Shown in pieces: positions 1 through 8,424 of a DNA stretch of 64,000 bases (its first letter is position 1; every line of letters starts with the position of its first letter). A program made the translations under genes and the position numbers. Origin of the DNA: Roseomonas fluvialis (GTDB taxonomy: Bacteria; Pseudomonadota; Alphaproteobacteria; Acetobacterales; Acetobacteraceae); the NCBI RefSeq assembly GCF_022846615.1, contig NZ_AP025637.1, positions 1,420,501-1,484,500 on the forward strand, given 5' to 3'. Below the pieces are notes generated by a model. The model saw only the letters and a program-made list of their open reading frames with translations, had not been told where the DNA came from and made no database searches.

Positions 1-144
1 CACATGCGGCGTGATGGCCACGGCATAGCGCGCCGCCACCTGCGCCGCATCGGCCTCGGCCCCGGGCGGGATCAGCCCGGCCGCGACAAGCCCGCGCGCG
101 TCGCGGATGCTGCGTCCCTGGCGTGTGGTGGTCCCGTCCGGCAT
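1..144 (-). CDS. epmB: EF-P lysine 2,3-aminomutase EpmB, N-terminal 48 codons only
   Basis: The first 48 codons on the minus strand read MPDGTTTRQG... and end at the window edge with AARYAVAITPHV. This resembles the N-terminal segment of KamA-family radical-SAM proteins, before the cysteine cluster, which lies outside the window. EpmB converts alpha-lysine to beta-lysine for modification of elongation factor P. It is divergent from epmA with only 36 bp between the two ATG codons, so the two partners of the same pathway probably share a promoter region. The call rests on this short segment plus the epmA neighbour; the catalytic domain is not visible. Confidence 0.72.
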   Translation of the reverse strand, partial: MPDGTTTRQGRSIRDARGLVAAGLIPPGAEADAAQVAARYAVAITPHV

Positions 145-180
145 GGTCGCGGCGGTTACCGGAAGGCCCCGCCGCGCACA

Positions 181-1203
181 ATGGACAAAGCCCCCTGGCA
201 CCCCGACCGCCTGGCGGCGCGGCTGCCCTTCCTGGCCGCCCGCGCCCGCCTCACCGCCGCCACCCGCGCCTTCTTCACCGGGCGCGGCTACACCGAGGTC
301 GAGACCCCCGCCCTGGTCGAAGCCCCCGGCGCCGAGGTCCATATCCGCGCCTTCGCCACCCGCTACGACGCGCATCTGGGGGCCGGCGCGTCGCGCCCGC
401 TCTGGCTGCGCACCTCGCCCGAACTCGCCATCAAGAGGCTGCTGGCCGGTGGCGCCGGCCCGGTCTTCGAACTGGCCCGCGTCTGGCGCAACGGCGAGCA
501 ATCCGCCCGCCACGCCCCAGAATTCACCATGCTGGAATGGTACCGCCCCGGCCTGTCCTTCGAAGGCCTGATGGAGGAAGCAGAGGCCTTCCTCCGCACC
601 GTCTGCCCCCACGTGGTCGAACACGATGGCGTGCGCACCGACCTCCGCCAGCCCTTCGAACGCCTGACCATGGCCGACGCCTTCGCCCGCCACTGCAACG
701 GCCTGGATATCCTCGCCACCGAAGGCGACGCGGCTCGCCTGCACGAAGCCGCCGCCCGCGCCGGCTTCCCTCCGCGCCCCGATGAATCCTGGGAAGACCT
801 GTTCTTCCGGCTGCTGCTGGAGCGCATCGAACCCGCCATCGGCCGCGACCGCGCCACCTTCCTCACGCACTGGCCCGCGCCCCAGGCGGCCCTGGCGCGG
901 CGCGACCCCGCCGACCCGCGCGCCGCCTTGCGCTTCGAACTGTTTGCCGCCGGCCTCGAACTCGCCAACGCGTTCGACGAACTGACCGACCCTGGCGAAC
1001 AGCGCGTACGGTTCCACGAAGCCAACGAAGACCGCCGCCGCATCACCGGCGACCCCGGCTGGGACATCGATGAAGATTTCATCGCGGCCCTCGCCCATGG
1101 CCTGCCGCCCACCGCCGGCATCGCGCTGGGCTTCGACCGCCTGGCCATGCTGGCCGCCGGCGCCCGCAGCATTGACGACGTGCTGTGGCTGCCCATGGCT
1201 TGA
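181..1203 (+). CDS. epmA: Elongation factor P beta-lysine ligase EpmA (GenX/PoxA)
   Basis: The 340-residue protein is a class II lysyl-tRNA-synthetase catalytic domain without the N-terminal anticodon-binding domain, the hallmark of EpmA, which ligates beta-lysine to a lysine of EF-P. Visible motifs are RGYTEVETPALVEAPGAE (motif 1), RVWRNGEQSARHAPEFTMLE (motif 2, including the ATP-binding arginine) and GFDRLAMLAAGARSIDDVL (motif 3). The frame is open further upstream, but the ATG at 181 gives the normal family N-terminus and leaves room for the divergent epmB start. The efp gene is not in the window. Confidence 0.93.
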   Translation: MDKAPWHPDRLAARLPFLAARARLTAATRAFFTGRGYTEVETPALVEAPGAEVHIRAFATRYDAHLGAGASRPLWLRTSPELAIKRLLAGGAGPVFELARVWRNGEQSARHAPEFTMLEWYRPGLSFEGLMEEAEAFLRTVCPHVVEHDGVRTDLRQPFERLTMADAFARHCNGLDILATEGDAARLHEAAARAGFPPRPDESWEDLFFRLLLERIEPAIGRDRATFLTHWPAPQAALARRDPADPRAALRFELFAAGLELANAFDELTDPGEQRVRFHEANEDRRRITGDPGWDIDEDFIAALAHGLPPTAGIALGFDRLAMLAAGARSIDDVLWLPMA

Positions 1204-1257
1204 CCCGCCGCACCTGCGTCGCGTCTATACGCCCGCGCGGAGACAAGCACGGGACGC

Positions 1258-1959
1258 ATGGCGATCGGATCCAGAATGAGCCGGGAAAGGCGCCGCCGCC
1301 GCGGGCAGTTCGCCCTGCGCGCGACGAAGTGGCTGGTGGTGGCCGGCGTCCTGACAGGGCTCGGCGTGGTGGCCTACCAGAGCGGCCTCGAACTCGCCGG
1401 CACCGAGGTGACGCGCCTCGAAACCCGCCTGGATGAGGTGGCGACCGAGGCGCGCGACCTGCATCTGCGCAATTCCCGGCTTGAGGCGGACCTGCGTCAG
1501 GCGCGCGAGGCCAACGTCGCGCTGCAGCGTCGCTACGACCGCGACGTGCCATCGGGTGCCTCGGCGGCGGTGTTTTCGCTGGCCCAGCAGCGCATCGCGG
1601 CCGGCATCCCGCGCGAGCGGATCGAGCAGGTGCTGCGCGACGCCGGCCCAGTGCGCCGCTGCGAAGCCCGCGGCACCTCGCGCCGCTTCGCCATCGCCTA
1701 TGGCGCGCGCGTGCCGGAGAATGCCGGCATGGAACTGGCCGAGGGCCTGGTGCGCGTCGTGGTGAGCACCGCCACGCAGACCGATGACATTGCCCGCACC
1801 GCGCAGGTGGTGGTGACCGTGGCGGGGCAGGACCCCGTGACGTACACGGGCCTGCCGCAGCGCCAGGTCGTCACGCTCGGCAATGCTGAGTTAGCGCTCA
1901 GCGTGGTTTCGGAAATCCGCGGCTTCGCCACCGCATCGCTGACGAGTTGCGGCGGGTGA
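1258..1959 (+). CDS. Membrane-anchored coiled-coil protein, function unknown
   Basis: The 233-residue product has a basic N-terminus (RERRRRRG), one hydrophobic segment at about residues 24-42, then a heptad-like stretch (about 48-98) rich in Leu, Glu and Arg. This predicts a single-pass inner-membrane protein with a periplasmic coiled coil and a C-terminal soluble domain holding two cysteines. An in-frame ATG at 1276 (MSRERR) is an alternative start. It lies two bases upstream of the cytochrome c gene, so the two are probably co-transcribed. I do not recognise a named family. Confidence 0.75.
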   Translation: MAIGSRMSRERRRRRGQFALRATKWLVVAGVLTGLGVVAYQSGLELAGTEVTRLETRLDEVATEARDLHLRNSRLEADLRQAREANVALQRRYDRDVPSGASAAVFSLAQQRIAAGIPRERIEQVLRDAGPVRRCEARGTSRRFAIAYGARVPENAGMELAEGLVRVVVSTATQTDDIARTAQVVVTVAGQDPVTYTGLPQRQVVTLGNAELALSVVSEIRGFATASLTSCGG

Positions 1960-1961
1960 AG

Positions 1962-2282
1962 ATGCGCACTGCCCTTCTGCCGCTGCTTCTGCTGGCCGCC
2001 TGCGCGCCCCCAGCCCCTCCGATGCCGCCGCCCGATGCCGCCGCCGGTCAGCGACTGGCCGAGCAGCGCTGCGCCGCCTGCCACGCCGTCGGCCGCACCG
2101 GCGCCAGTCCGCGCGCCAATGCGCCGGCGTTCCGCGACCTGCACAACCGCTATCCCGTGGACCAACTGGCCGAAGCACTGGCCGAGGGCATCGTAACCGG
2201 TCATCCGGACATGCCCGCCTTCACGTTCGACCGCGCCGAGATCGAGGCTTTCCTGGCCTACCTGCGCAGCCTGGAGCGGTAG
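1962..2282 (+). CDS. Small lipoprotein cytochrome c
   Basis: The 106-residue protein has a signal sequence ending in the lipobox LLAAC followed by a Pro/Ala linker, then one covalent haem site CAACH and a distal methionine candidate in HPDMPAF, giving a class I mono-haem cytochrome c fold. It is probably lipid-anchored and acts as a periplasmic electron carrier. The frame is open to a TTG at 1947 and a GTG at 1956, but the ATG at 1962 sits two bases after the preceding stop and gives a clean signal peptide. The redox partner is not identifiable from context. Confidence 0.85.
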   Translation: MRTALLPLLLLAACAPPAPPMPPPDAAAGQRLAEQRCAACHAVGRTGASPRANAPAFRDLHNRYPVDQLAEALAEGIVTGHPDMPAFTFDRAEIEAFLAYLRSLER

Positions 2283-2283
2283 G

Positions 2284-3129
2284 TCAGCCCGGCACGTCCC
2301 CGGCCAGGGTGATGCGGTGCATCTCCCGACGATGGCCGTGGTAGTCGTTGACCGGGTAGTGCTGCACCGAACGGTTGTCCCACAGCGCCAGCGACCCCGG
2401 TGCCCAGCGGAAGCGGCAGGTGAACTCGGGCTTCGTGATGTGTGCGAATAGGTAGTCGAGCAGCGGCTTCGATTCCTCCGCGCTCCAGCCCTCGAACTGC
2501 GTGGTGTGCCCCAGGTTGACGTACAGCGCGCGCCGCCCCGTCTCGGGATGCGTGCGCACCACGGGATGGGCGGCTTCCAGCACCTCGGCATTGGTCACCG
2601 CGCCGCGTTCCTTCTGCCGGTCCTCGCGCGTCTTGGACGCATCCGCCTTGCGGGATGAATTGATCGCGCGCAGCCCATCCAGCGTCGCGCGCAGCCCGGG
2701 CGAAAGCGCGTCATAGGCGGCGCGCGCATCGGCGAACAGCGTATCCCCGCCGGCGGGCGGCACCTCGCGCGCGACCAGCATGGTCGCCATCGGGGGGCGT
2801 TCCAGATACGCCGTGTCGGAATGCCAGACGCCGCCGAAATTGATGCGCTCGTGCGGTTCCTTCACCACCGGCGTGATCTGCGGAATGCCCTCGAGGCCGC
2901 GCACGAAGGGGTATTCCACCGGCGTGCCGAACTGCGTGGCGAAGTGAAGGAAGTCGCGCGGGGGCAGGTGCACGTCGCGCAGGAACAGCACCCCGTGGTC
3001 GAGCCAGATGCGCCGCAGTTCCGCCACCGTCGCGGCATCCACGACGTCGCGGAAATCGATGCCGGACACCTCCGCCCCGCAGGACCCCGAGGCCCGCGTC
3101 ACGGTGATGCGCTGCGTGGTGATGGACAT
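2284..3129 (-). CDS. TauD/TfdA-family Fe(II)/2-oxoglutarate dioxygenase
   Basis: The 281-residue enzyme has the iron-binding triad of the family: HSD in VWHSDTAYL, and the distal histidine in SVQHYPVNDY. The 2-oxoglutarate-binding arginine is in REMHRITL. Family members hydroxylate taurine, alkyl sulfates, aryloxyalkanoates or related acids, and the substrate cannot be read from sequence. The gene is convergent with the cytochrome c gene (one base between stop codons) and about 24 bp upstream of the FkbM-type gene on the same strand. Confidence 0.9.
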   Translation of the reverse strand: MSITTQRITVTRASGSCGAEVSGIDFRDVVDAATVAELRRIWLDHGVLFLRDVHLPPRDFLHFATQFGTPVEYPFVRGLEGIPQITPVVKEPHERINFGGVWHSDTAYLERPPMATMLVAREVPPAGGDTLFADARAAYDALSPGLRATLDGLRAINSSRKADASKTREDRQKERGAVTNAEVLEAAHPVVRTHPETGRRALYVNLGHTTQFEGWSAEESKPLLDYLFAHITKPEFTCRFRWAPGSLALWDNRSVQHYPVNDYHGHRREMHRITLAGDVPG

Positions 3130-3153
3130 GGCGGCCCCTCCGTTCCGGTCAGG

Positions 3154-3894
3154 CTACGCCGCCGCCTGCAGGCGCGCCAGCATGGCCGGCGCGTGTTCGC
3201 GCGGCAGGGCGTAGAACACGAAGACGTAGGGGTCGGACGCCTCGAACACCGCAGGATCGGGCGAGGCGCGCTGCATCGTCGCGCGATCGAGCGCGCTCAT
3301 GGGATGCCAGGCGCCGCCCAGTTCGAACAGCACGTCGTAGCCCAGCGCATCGAGGTAGGCGGGCACCGACCAGGTGCTGCCCTCGCGGTGGCGTTCCTCG
3401 ACTTCCAGCGTGATGACCGGCCGGCAGCGCAGCAGCGTGGCGCGCGCGCCACGCAGGATCTCGTACTCCGCGCCCTCGGCATCGACCTTCAGGCCCGTGA
3501 GGTCCGCGATCGTGTGGTCGTCCAGCCGCTGAACGGGCACCGCGAAGCGCTGCACGTCCACGCGCGCCGACAGGTGCGCGGCGTAGTCCTTGGCGGTGCT
3601 GGCCCATTGTTCCTGCGCAACGCCATCCAGCACGGGCATCGCGAGCGTGATCTCGCCCGCCTGGTCGCCGAGCGCGGCGGCGATGCACTCCACGTTCGGA
3701 TGCGCATCGCCCAGCGCTGCGCGCAGCCGCGCCATGGCCGGGGGCAGTGGTTCGAAGGCGAGCACGCGCGAGCCCGGCAGCCGCGCCAGCGGCACGGTGA
3801 TCAGCCCGTCATGCGCGCCGACATCGACCAGCGTGCCCGGGCGGTGCAACCGCGTGTGGAAGGTGATCTCGTCCAATCTGGCGTGCCCCTGCAT
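3154..3894 (-). CDS. FkbM-family SAM-dependent methyltransferase
   Basis: The product carries the SAM-binding motif VDVGAHDGLITVPLA, the acidic motif VLAFEPLPP, and the FkbM-type LKVDAEGAEYEILRGA block. About 246 residues remain when translation starts at the internal ATG at 3894 (MQGHARLDEITF). The open frame continues to 3999 but would then overlap the divergent gene starting at 3963, so the shorter form is preferred. Such enzymes usually O-methylate sugars or small molecules; the substrate is unknown. It may form a two-gene unit with the downstream dioxygenase. Confidence 0.83.
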   Translation of the reverse strand: MQGHARLDEITFHTRLHRPGTLVDVGAHDGLITVPLARLPGSRVLAFEPLPPAMARLRAALGDAHPNVECIAAALGDQAGEITLAMPVLDGVAQEQWASTAKDYAAHLSARVDVQRFAVPVQRLDDHTIADLTGLKVDAEGAEYEILRGARATLLRCRPVITLEVEERHREGSTWSVPAYLDALGYDVLFELGGAWHPMSALDRATMQRASPDPAVFEASDPYVFVFYALPREHAPAMLARLQAAA

Positions 3895-3962
3895 CCGATG
3901 CCTCGGCACCACCGTATCGCACCTGGAAGCCCCCCGCGACCGGGCGGCAGGAGGAACGCGCG

Positions 3963-4325
3963 ATGCGGCGATGGATGATGGGCGCGGCGCTGGCCGCATT
4001 TGCCGGCGGCGGAGCCCTGGCGACGCAGGAGCCCGACTACAACGCCTGGCCGCTGCTGCCCGCGGTGTTCGAGAGCACCGGCGGCGGTGGCATCATGATC
4101 GGCGAATACGAACCGGTGGTGATCGAGGACCGCTGCCTGACGCGCTTCACCGCGACAACGCCGGACGGCGCAGTGTACCGCAACATCGTGCTGTTCCGCG
4201 CGGTGCCGGCGCAGGGCGGCATCCTGTGCACCGACGGCGCCTGGCGCGCGCTCGATGGCGATGCGCAGGGTACCACGCCCTTCCGGGTGTTCATCCGCGA
4301 CGGGGTGCGCCGTCGCGCGCCTTAG
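3963..4325 (+). CDS. Secreted small protein, unknown function
   Basis: The 120-residue product starts with a short signal peptide (MRRWMMGAALAAFAGGGALA, cleavage probably after ALA). The mature part of about 100 residues has two cysteines (in EDRCLTRF and GILCTDG) that could form a disulfide. This suggests a small periplasmic protein. No family was recognised. It is divergent from the FkbM gene and followed by a stem-loop. Confidence 0.7.
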   Translation: MRRWMMGAALAAFAGGGALATQEPDYNAWPLLPAVFESTGGGGIMIGEYEPVVIEDRCLTRFTATTPDGAVYRNIVLFRAVPAQGGILCTDGAWRALDGDAQGTTPFRVFIRDGVRRRAP

Positions 4326-4360
4326 CGCGCGCCCGTGCCAAAGCGTGCCTTAGCGCAGAT

Positions 4361-4388
4361 CCCGATCAGATGAACGCATCTGATCGGG
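4361..4388. repeat. Perfect 12-bp inverted repeat with AACG loop
   Basis: CCCGATCAGATG at 4361-4372 pairs perfectly with CATCTGATCGGG at 4377-4388 around an AACG tetraloop. No T-run follows on the plus strand, so it is not a canonical intrinsic terminator for the upstream secreted-protein gene, although it could still stabilise a 3' end. Its high symmetry in an otherwise featureless 200-bp gap suggests a dispersed repeat or regulatory hairpin. Confidence 0.7.
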
Positions 4389-4525
4389 GGAAGATGCTTG
4401 CGAAGACAAATGCCGAGGCGAGCCGAAAGGGCTCTAGCGCGCGCCCCTCGCACCGCGCGCCGTGAACGCCCTCGCCACGCCCGGGCGCTTGCGCGATGAT
4501 GCGCGCGACCCACGGGAGGGCCGCC

Positions 4526-4930
4526 ATGCATCTGACGCAGCTGATCTATACCTCGCGCCCCTTCGGCTTCGACGAGAGCGTGCTCGACAACATCCTGCTG
4601 AGCGCGCGCGCCAACAACGGCCGCCGCGACATCACCGGTGCGTTGATCTGCCGCGCCGACCTGTTCATGCAGTTGCTGGAGGGCGAGCGCGAGGCGGTGA
4701 CCGCCACACTCGCGCGTATCCTGCAGGACGACCGGCACGTGGACGTGGCGGTGGTGCATTGCGGCGATGCGCCCGAGCGCCTGTTCCCTACCTGGACCAT
4801 GCGCGACGACCCGCCGCAATCCTGGATGTGGACGCAGGACGAGGTGCGCGCCGGCGCGGCCCGCAACGCAACGGCCGCCGAGGTGCTGGCGATCTTCCGT
4901 CGGCTCGCCGCGCAGCCCCGCGCTGCGTGA
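4526..4930 (+). CDS. BLUF-domain blue-light photoreceptor
   Basis: The 134-residue protein is essentially one BLUF domain. It has the flavin-site residues in order: Tyr8 (LIYTSR), Asn31 (ANNGRRDITG), Gln49 (FMQLLEG), Trp90 and Met92 (FPTWTMR). These match Tyr21, Asn45, Gln63, Trp104 and Met106 of AppA in spacing, with one residue of offset. BLUF proteins bind FAD and signal through a light-driven hydrogen-bond switch. There is no fused output domain, so it must act through a partner. The ATG at 4526 follows a GGGAGG ribosome-binding site and is preferred over upstream ATGs. Confidence 0.92.
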   Translation: MHLTQLIYTSRPFGFDESVLDNILLSARANNGRRDITGALICRADLFMQLLEGEREAVTATLARILQDDRHVDVAVVHCGDAPERLFPTWTMRDDPPQSWMWTQDEVRAGAARNATAAEVLAIFRRLAAQPRAA

Positions 4931-4932
4931 CG

Positions 4933-5340
4933 TCAGCCTGCCAGGCGCTGCGAGAACCGCACCAGGTAGCCGTCCGGATCCTGCACGATGAACTGCCGCA
5001 CCCGCGCCGCGGCCGCGCCGATTCGGTAGGATTTTTCTTCCGCCGCCAGGAATAGCGGCCAGCCGGCGGCGGCGCAGGCGGACAGCAGCGGGTCCACGGC
5101 ATCGACCGCGATTTCGAGGTTCATGCCCCGGCCGAAAGGGCGTTCCAGCGGCGCGGCCACCCAGTCCCGCGTGGTGCCCAGCCGGTCGAGCATGAGACGC
5201 GCGCCGTCGCGCTCGATGCAGGCGAAGCCATCCTCGGGGCGGTCGTAGAGCACCGCGAAGCCGCAGATGTCGCGCCAGAAGCGCAGGCTCGCATCAAGGT
5301 CCGTGACCAGCAGTTCGGGCACCAGCACCGGGCGCGTCAT
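4933..5340 (-). CDS. VOC-family (glyoxalase/bleomycin-resistance-like) protein
   Basis: The 135-residue protein has the betaalphabetabetabeta repeats of the vicinal-oxygen-chelate fold: an N-terminal module [15 protein letters not shown] and a C-terminal module ending [13 protein letters not shown]. It resembles the bleomycin-resistance/glyoxalase subgroup. An enzyme or antibiotic-binding role cannot be told apart here. Its ATG overlaps the thiE stop (ATGA at 5337-5340), so translation is coupled to thiE. Confidence 0.82.
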   Translation of the reverse strand: MTRPVLVPELLVTDLDASLRFWRDICGFAVLYDRPEDGFACIERDGARLMLDRLGTTRDWVAAPLERPFGRGMNLEIAVDAVDPLLSACAAAGWPLFLAAEEKSYRIGAAAARVRQFIVQDPDGYLVRFSQRLAG

Positions 5341-5981
5341 GCCGCGTCAATGGCCGCGTTCATGGCGCGCACGCCCGCGGGGGCACCGTCGGGGTGGTTC
5401 CACACGGCGCCGACCACCGCCAGGAAATCCGCCCCTGCGCGCACCAGCGGGGCGCAGTTCTGTGCCATGATGCCGCCGATCGCCACACACGGGATCTCCA
5501 TCATCTCGGACCACCATTCCAGCAGGTCGGTTCCGGCAGTGTGCACCGTCTCCTTCGTGTCGGTGGGAAAGAACGCGCCGAAGGCAACGTAGTCGGCACC
5601 CTGTTCGCCGGCCGTCATAGCGAGGTGGCGCGAGGCATGGCAGGTGATGCCGAGGATCTTTCCATCCAGCAGCATCCGGGCCCCGGCATGGTCGCCGTCG
5701 GATTGCCCGAGATGCGCGCCGTCGCAGCCCAGGCGATGCGCCAGGATGGCGTCGTCGTTCAGGATGAAGGCGACATCGTGGGCATGGGCCACGGGCATCA
5801 GCGCGTCCACGGCGCGCTTCACGTCATCGGGCGACGCATCCTTCAGGCGCAGCTGCAGGCAGGCGACGTCGCCGGCGTCCAGCGCGGCGGCCAGCGTCTC
5901 GCGGAAGGCGACGGGATCGAGCTTCGGCGGGGTGATCAGATAGAGCCGGGACCCGCCGCTACCGCCATCGCCCTTCGTCAT
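5337..5981 (-). CDS. thiE: Thiamine-phosphate synthase
   Basis: The 214-residue TIM-barrel enzyme joins the pyrimidine and thiazole phosphates to make thiamine monophosphate. Family signatures are LQLRLKDAS (pyrophosphate contact), [42 protein letters not shown] and AIGGI near the C-terminus. The ATG at 5981 is preceded by AAGGGAG. Upstream it overlaps the DUF4345 gene by four bases, and downstream it overlaps the VOC gene by four, forming a coupled trio. The thiD homologue is in this window at about 30.7 kb. Confidence 0.9.
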   Translation of the reverse strand: MTKGDGGSGGSRLYLITPPKLDPVAFRETLAAALDAGDVACLQLRLKDASPDDVKRAVDALMPVAHAHDVAFILNDDAILAHRLGCDGAHLGQSDGDHAGARMLLDGKILGITCHASRHLAMTAGEQGADYVAFGAFFPTDTKETVHTAGTDLLEWWSEMMEIPCVAIGGIMAQNCAPLVRAGADFLAVVGAVWNHPDGAPAGVRAMNAAIDAA

Positions 5982-6466
5982 GCACGCTCCCTTCCTGCGG
6001 CGTCGCCTCGGCGCCGCTCCGCTTTCTGGCCGAGCGACCCGGCCGCGTCGAGCCCCGCGCCATGCGCGCCATCGCCCGCCATCCGCGCGGCGGGCATGGT
6101 CGCCGCGCACGCCCAGCGGGCCTGCAGCGCGACCCATAGCGCCGGCACGACGACCAGTTCCATACCGAGGGCGGCCAGATGCGGCCAGGGCGGGGCGCCG
6201 TCGGCCAGCAAGCCGACCAGGCGCGCGGTGCCACCCAGCACCACCATGGCGCAGAGTGCCTCGAACACTACGCGACGCTGCGCCAGCGCGCCGGCGCACC
6301 ACCACGCCAGCAGGCCCAGGCCGAGCAGCAGGCCGGAGAGGTAGCGCAGGTGGCTCGCGGTCGCCGGCCCGGCCGCCTCGCCCAGGAGGGCCGGCCCGAA
6401 CAGCGCGCCACCGCCGCCCGCGACGATCGGCACCAGGGCGGCCAGGCGGATGGCGATGGGGAGCAT
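5978..6466 (-). CDS. Four-helix integral membrane protein, DUF4345-like
   Basis: The 162-residue protein has about four hydrophobic segments: [19 protein letters not shown]; the stretch containing [15 protein letters not shown]; a stretch with [19 protein letters not shown]; and [12 protein letters not shown]. It lacks charged residues inside them and has a tail of polar residues. This pattern matches my recollection of DUF4345 proteins, whose function is unknown. The start at 6466 is the first ATG giving a membrane segment at the N-terminus. Its stop overlaps the thiE start. Confidence 0.72.
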   Translation of the reverse strand: MLPIAIRLAALVPIVAGGGGALFGPALLGEAAGPATASHLRYLSGLLLGLGLLAWWCAGALAQRRVVFEALCAMVVLGGTARLVGLLADGAPPWPHLAALGMELVVVPALWVALQARWACAATMPAARMAGDGAHGAGLDAAGSLGQKAERRRGDAAGRERA

Positions 6467-6518
6467 GCCAACGCTACGCGCGCGGCGGAGCAACGGATGC
6501 AGGGCGCCATGTGCGGGA

Positions 6519-7385
6519 TCAGGGCGCGGCGCGGCCGGTCGGGAAGATCTGCTCCAGGATGGCGGTGATGGTCGGCAGGCGCGCCCGTGCGTCCGCGGCA
6601 TCGGCCGCGCTACCCACGGCATCGCCGAGTCGTGCACGCACCAGGGCGCGAAGCTGCAGGGCGTGGGGGTTGTCAGGGTTGCGCCGCACGGCCTAGTTGG
6701 CGTCCTCGGCCGCGGCTTGCGCATCGCCGTCGAGCAGCGCCAGCCCGGCGCGGGCCGTGTGCGGCCAGGGATTGTCGTGGGCCGCGGCTTCGATCGCTGC
6801 GGCGCAATCCGCCTGCGCCTGCACTCTTTCCCGAATCCTGTGGCGGACGATGCAGCGATTGGCCGGGGCGTGGGCGTTGCGAGGGTTGAGCCGTAGTGCC
6901 TGGTCGTAGTCGGCGATCGCGCCGTTCAGGTCGCCCTGTGCACGGCGCTGGTTGCCGCGGTTGTTGTAGGCGTCGCGGCTGCGCGGGTCGAAGTGGATGG
7001 CGGCATCGTAGTCGACCATGGCGCCGATCCGGTCGCCGAGGTCGCTGCGGACCGTGCCGCGGCCATTCAACGCGATGGCATTGGTCGGGTCGATCCTGAC
7101 CGCCTCGTCGTAGTCGCGCAGCGCGTCCTGGTGCCGGTGCAGCACCTGCGCGAGGTAGTAGCCGCGATTGGCGAGCGCGATCGAGATGTTGCGTGGTTCG
7201 AGCATGCTCGAGCGGACCAGCCAGGTACACCCGGCGATGGCGCGCTCCACAGGCGTGGTCGGGTCGCGCCGCGCGCACCAGGCTGCGGCCTCGGCGAAGC
7301 CCGATTGCGCCCGGGCGGGCAGCTGTTGGGTCAGGATCGCCGCCAGGACGACGCATGGAAGGCGCGCGGCACTGCGTGGTGGCAT
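6519..7385 (-). pseudogene. Secreted tetratricopeptide-repeat protein interrupted by an in-frame TAG
   Basis: From the ATG at 7385 the protein has a signal peptide ending ARAQ and at least three TPR units (ANRGYYLAQVLHRHQDALRDY, ALNGRGTVRSDLG, AYNNRGNQRRAQG) with the usual A..DYDEAVRIDP pattern. Reading stops after 230 codons at a TAG (6693-6695). The same frame then continues for 57 sense codons (AVRRNPDNPHALQLRALV...) to a TGA at 6519-6521. That continuation is clearly another TPR unit. A CAG-to-TAG change would explain it. It could be a pseudogene, a tolerated truncation or an assembly error. Confidence 0.82.
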
Positions 7386-7408
7386 GGCGTGTCGCACCGG
7401 GCAGGCGC

Positions 7409-7435
7409 GGCGGGGGCGCGTGTGGCGCCCCCGCC
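7409..7435 (-). terminator. GC hairpin after the aldolase gene
   Basis: A perfect 11-bp stem (GGCGGGGGCGC / GCGCCCCCGCC) with a 5-nt loop lies six bases beyond the aldolase stop codon and before the TPR gene on the same strand. It has no U-tract, so it may serve as a processing barrier or a weak terminator separating the two genes. Confidence 0.55.
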
Positions 7436-7441
7436 GTGGCA

Positions 7442-8362
7442 TCACGCCTTGGTCTTGTAGACCTCGATCATCGCGGCCAGCAGCTTCAGCGCATCCTCCT
7501 TGGGCCGCTGGAAGGCGTTGCGGCCGACGATGGAGCCATTGCCGCCGCCGGCATGGATCGCCTTCGCCTCGGCCAACAGCGCGTCGGTGCCCTTCGCTTC
7601 GCCGCCCGAGAAGACCACCAGCCGCCGCCCGTTGAAACAGGTCTGCACGATGTGGCGGATGCGCGCGGCCATGTCGGAACCGTCGATCTTGCGGTCGATG
7701 TAGACCTTCTTGGCCGCCTCCAGCGACAGCGGCTCCATCGGCGGCTTCACCTTGATGATGTGCGCGCCCATGAGCGCGGCCATGTGCGCGGCATAGGCGC
7801 AGATGTCGAAGGCGGTCTCGCCCACCTTGTCGAGCATCGGGCCGCGCGGATAGGACCACACGACGACGGCGAGGCCGGCGGCCTTCGCTTCCTCGGCCAG
7901 TTCGCGCAGCTCCTCCATCATCTCGAACTGGTATTCGCTGCCCGGGTAGATGGTGAAGCCGATCGCCGAGCAGCCGAGGCGCAGCGCGTCGGATACGCTG
8001 CCGGTCACCGCCTGGTCCTTGGTGGTGGACAGGCTGTTCGACGAATTCACCTTGAGGATGGTCGGGATGGCGCCCGCGAAGGTGGCCGCACCCGCCTCGA
8101 TCATGCCGAGCGGCGCGGCGTAGGCGTTCAGCCCCGCCTCGATCGCCAGTTCGAAGTGGTAGTGCGGGTCATAGGCGGCGGGGTTCGGCGCGAAGGACCG
8201 CGCCGGGCCGTGCTCGAAGCCCTGGTCGACTGGCAGGATCACCATGCGGCCGGTGCCCCCCAGCTTCCCCTCCATCAGGATGCGGGCGAGGTTCGCCTTG
8301 GTCCCGGGATTGTCGCTCTCGTACCAGGAGAGGATTTCCTTCACGCGGCGGGTCAGCTTCAT
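7442..8362 (-). CDS. fbaB: Class I fructose-bisphosphate aldolase (FbaB/DhnA type)
   Basis: The 306-residue enzyme cleaves fructose-1,6-bisphosphate through a lysine Schiff base. Archaeal/bacterial class IA features are visible: VILPVDQGFEHGP near the N-terminus, GFTIYPGSEYQ, VVVWSYPRGP, the likely Schiff-base segment AHIIKVKPP, then RLVVFSGGEAK and GNGSIVGRNAFQRP (phosphate binding). The ATG at 8362 follows AAGGAAGGAC. It is the first gene after an unnamed upstream companion (8425-8880). Confidence 0.9.
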   Translation of the reverse strand: MKLTRRVKEILSWYESDNPGTKANLARILMEGKLGGTGRMVILPVDQGFEHGPARSFAPNPAAYDPHYHFELAIEAGLNAYAAPLGMIEAGAATFAGAIPTILKVNSSNSLSTTKDQAVTGSVSDALRLGCSAIGFTIYPGSEYQFEMMEELRELAEEAKAAGLAVVVWSYPRGPMLDKVGETAFDICAYAAHMAALMGAHIIKVKPPMEPLSLEAAKKVYIDRKIDGSDMAARIRHIVQTCFNGRRLVVFSGGEAKGTDALLAEAKAIHAGGGNGSIVGRNAFQRPKEDALKLLAAMIEVYKTKA

Positions 8363-8424
8363 CGGGCGTCCTTCCTTCGGTTCGTGATCGGGCCGGCGCG
8401 CGATAGCGCAGGGCGCGCGGCCTG

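Noticed and set aside
4361-4388. Reading the 12-bp palindrome as an intrinsic terminator
   Set aside because: No T-tract follows on either strand; the structure is reported as a repeat instead.
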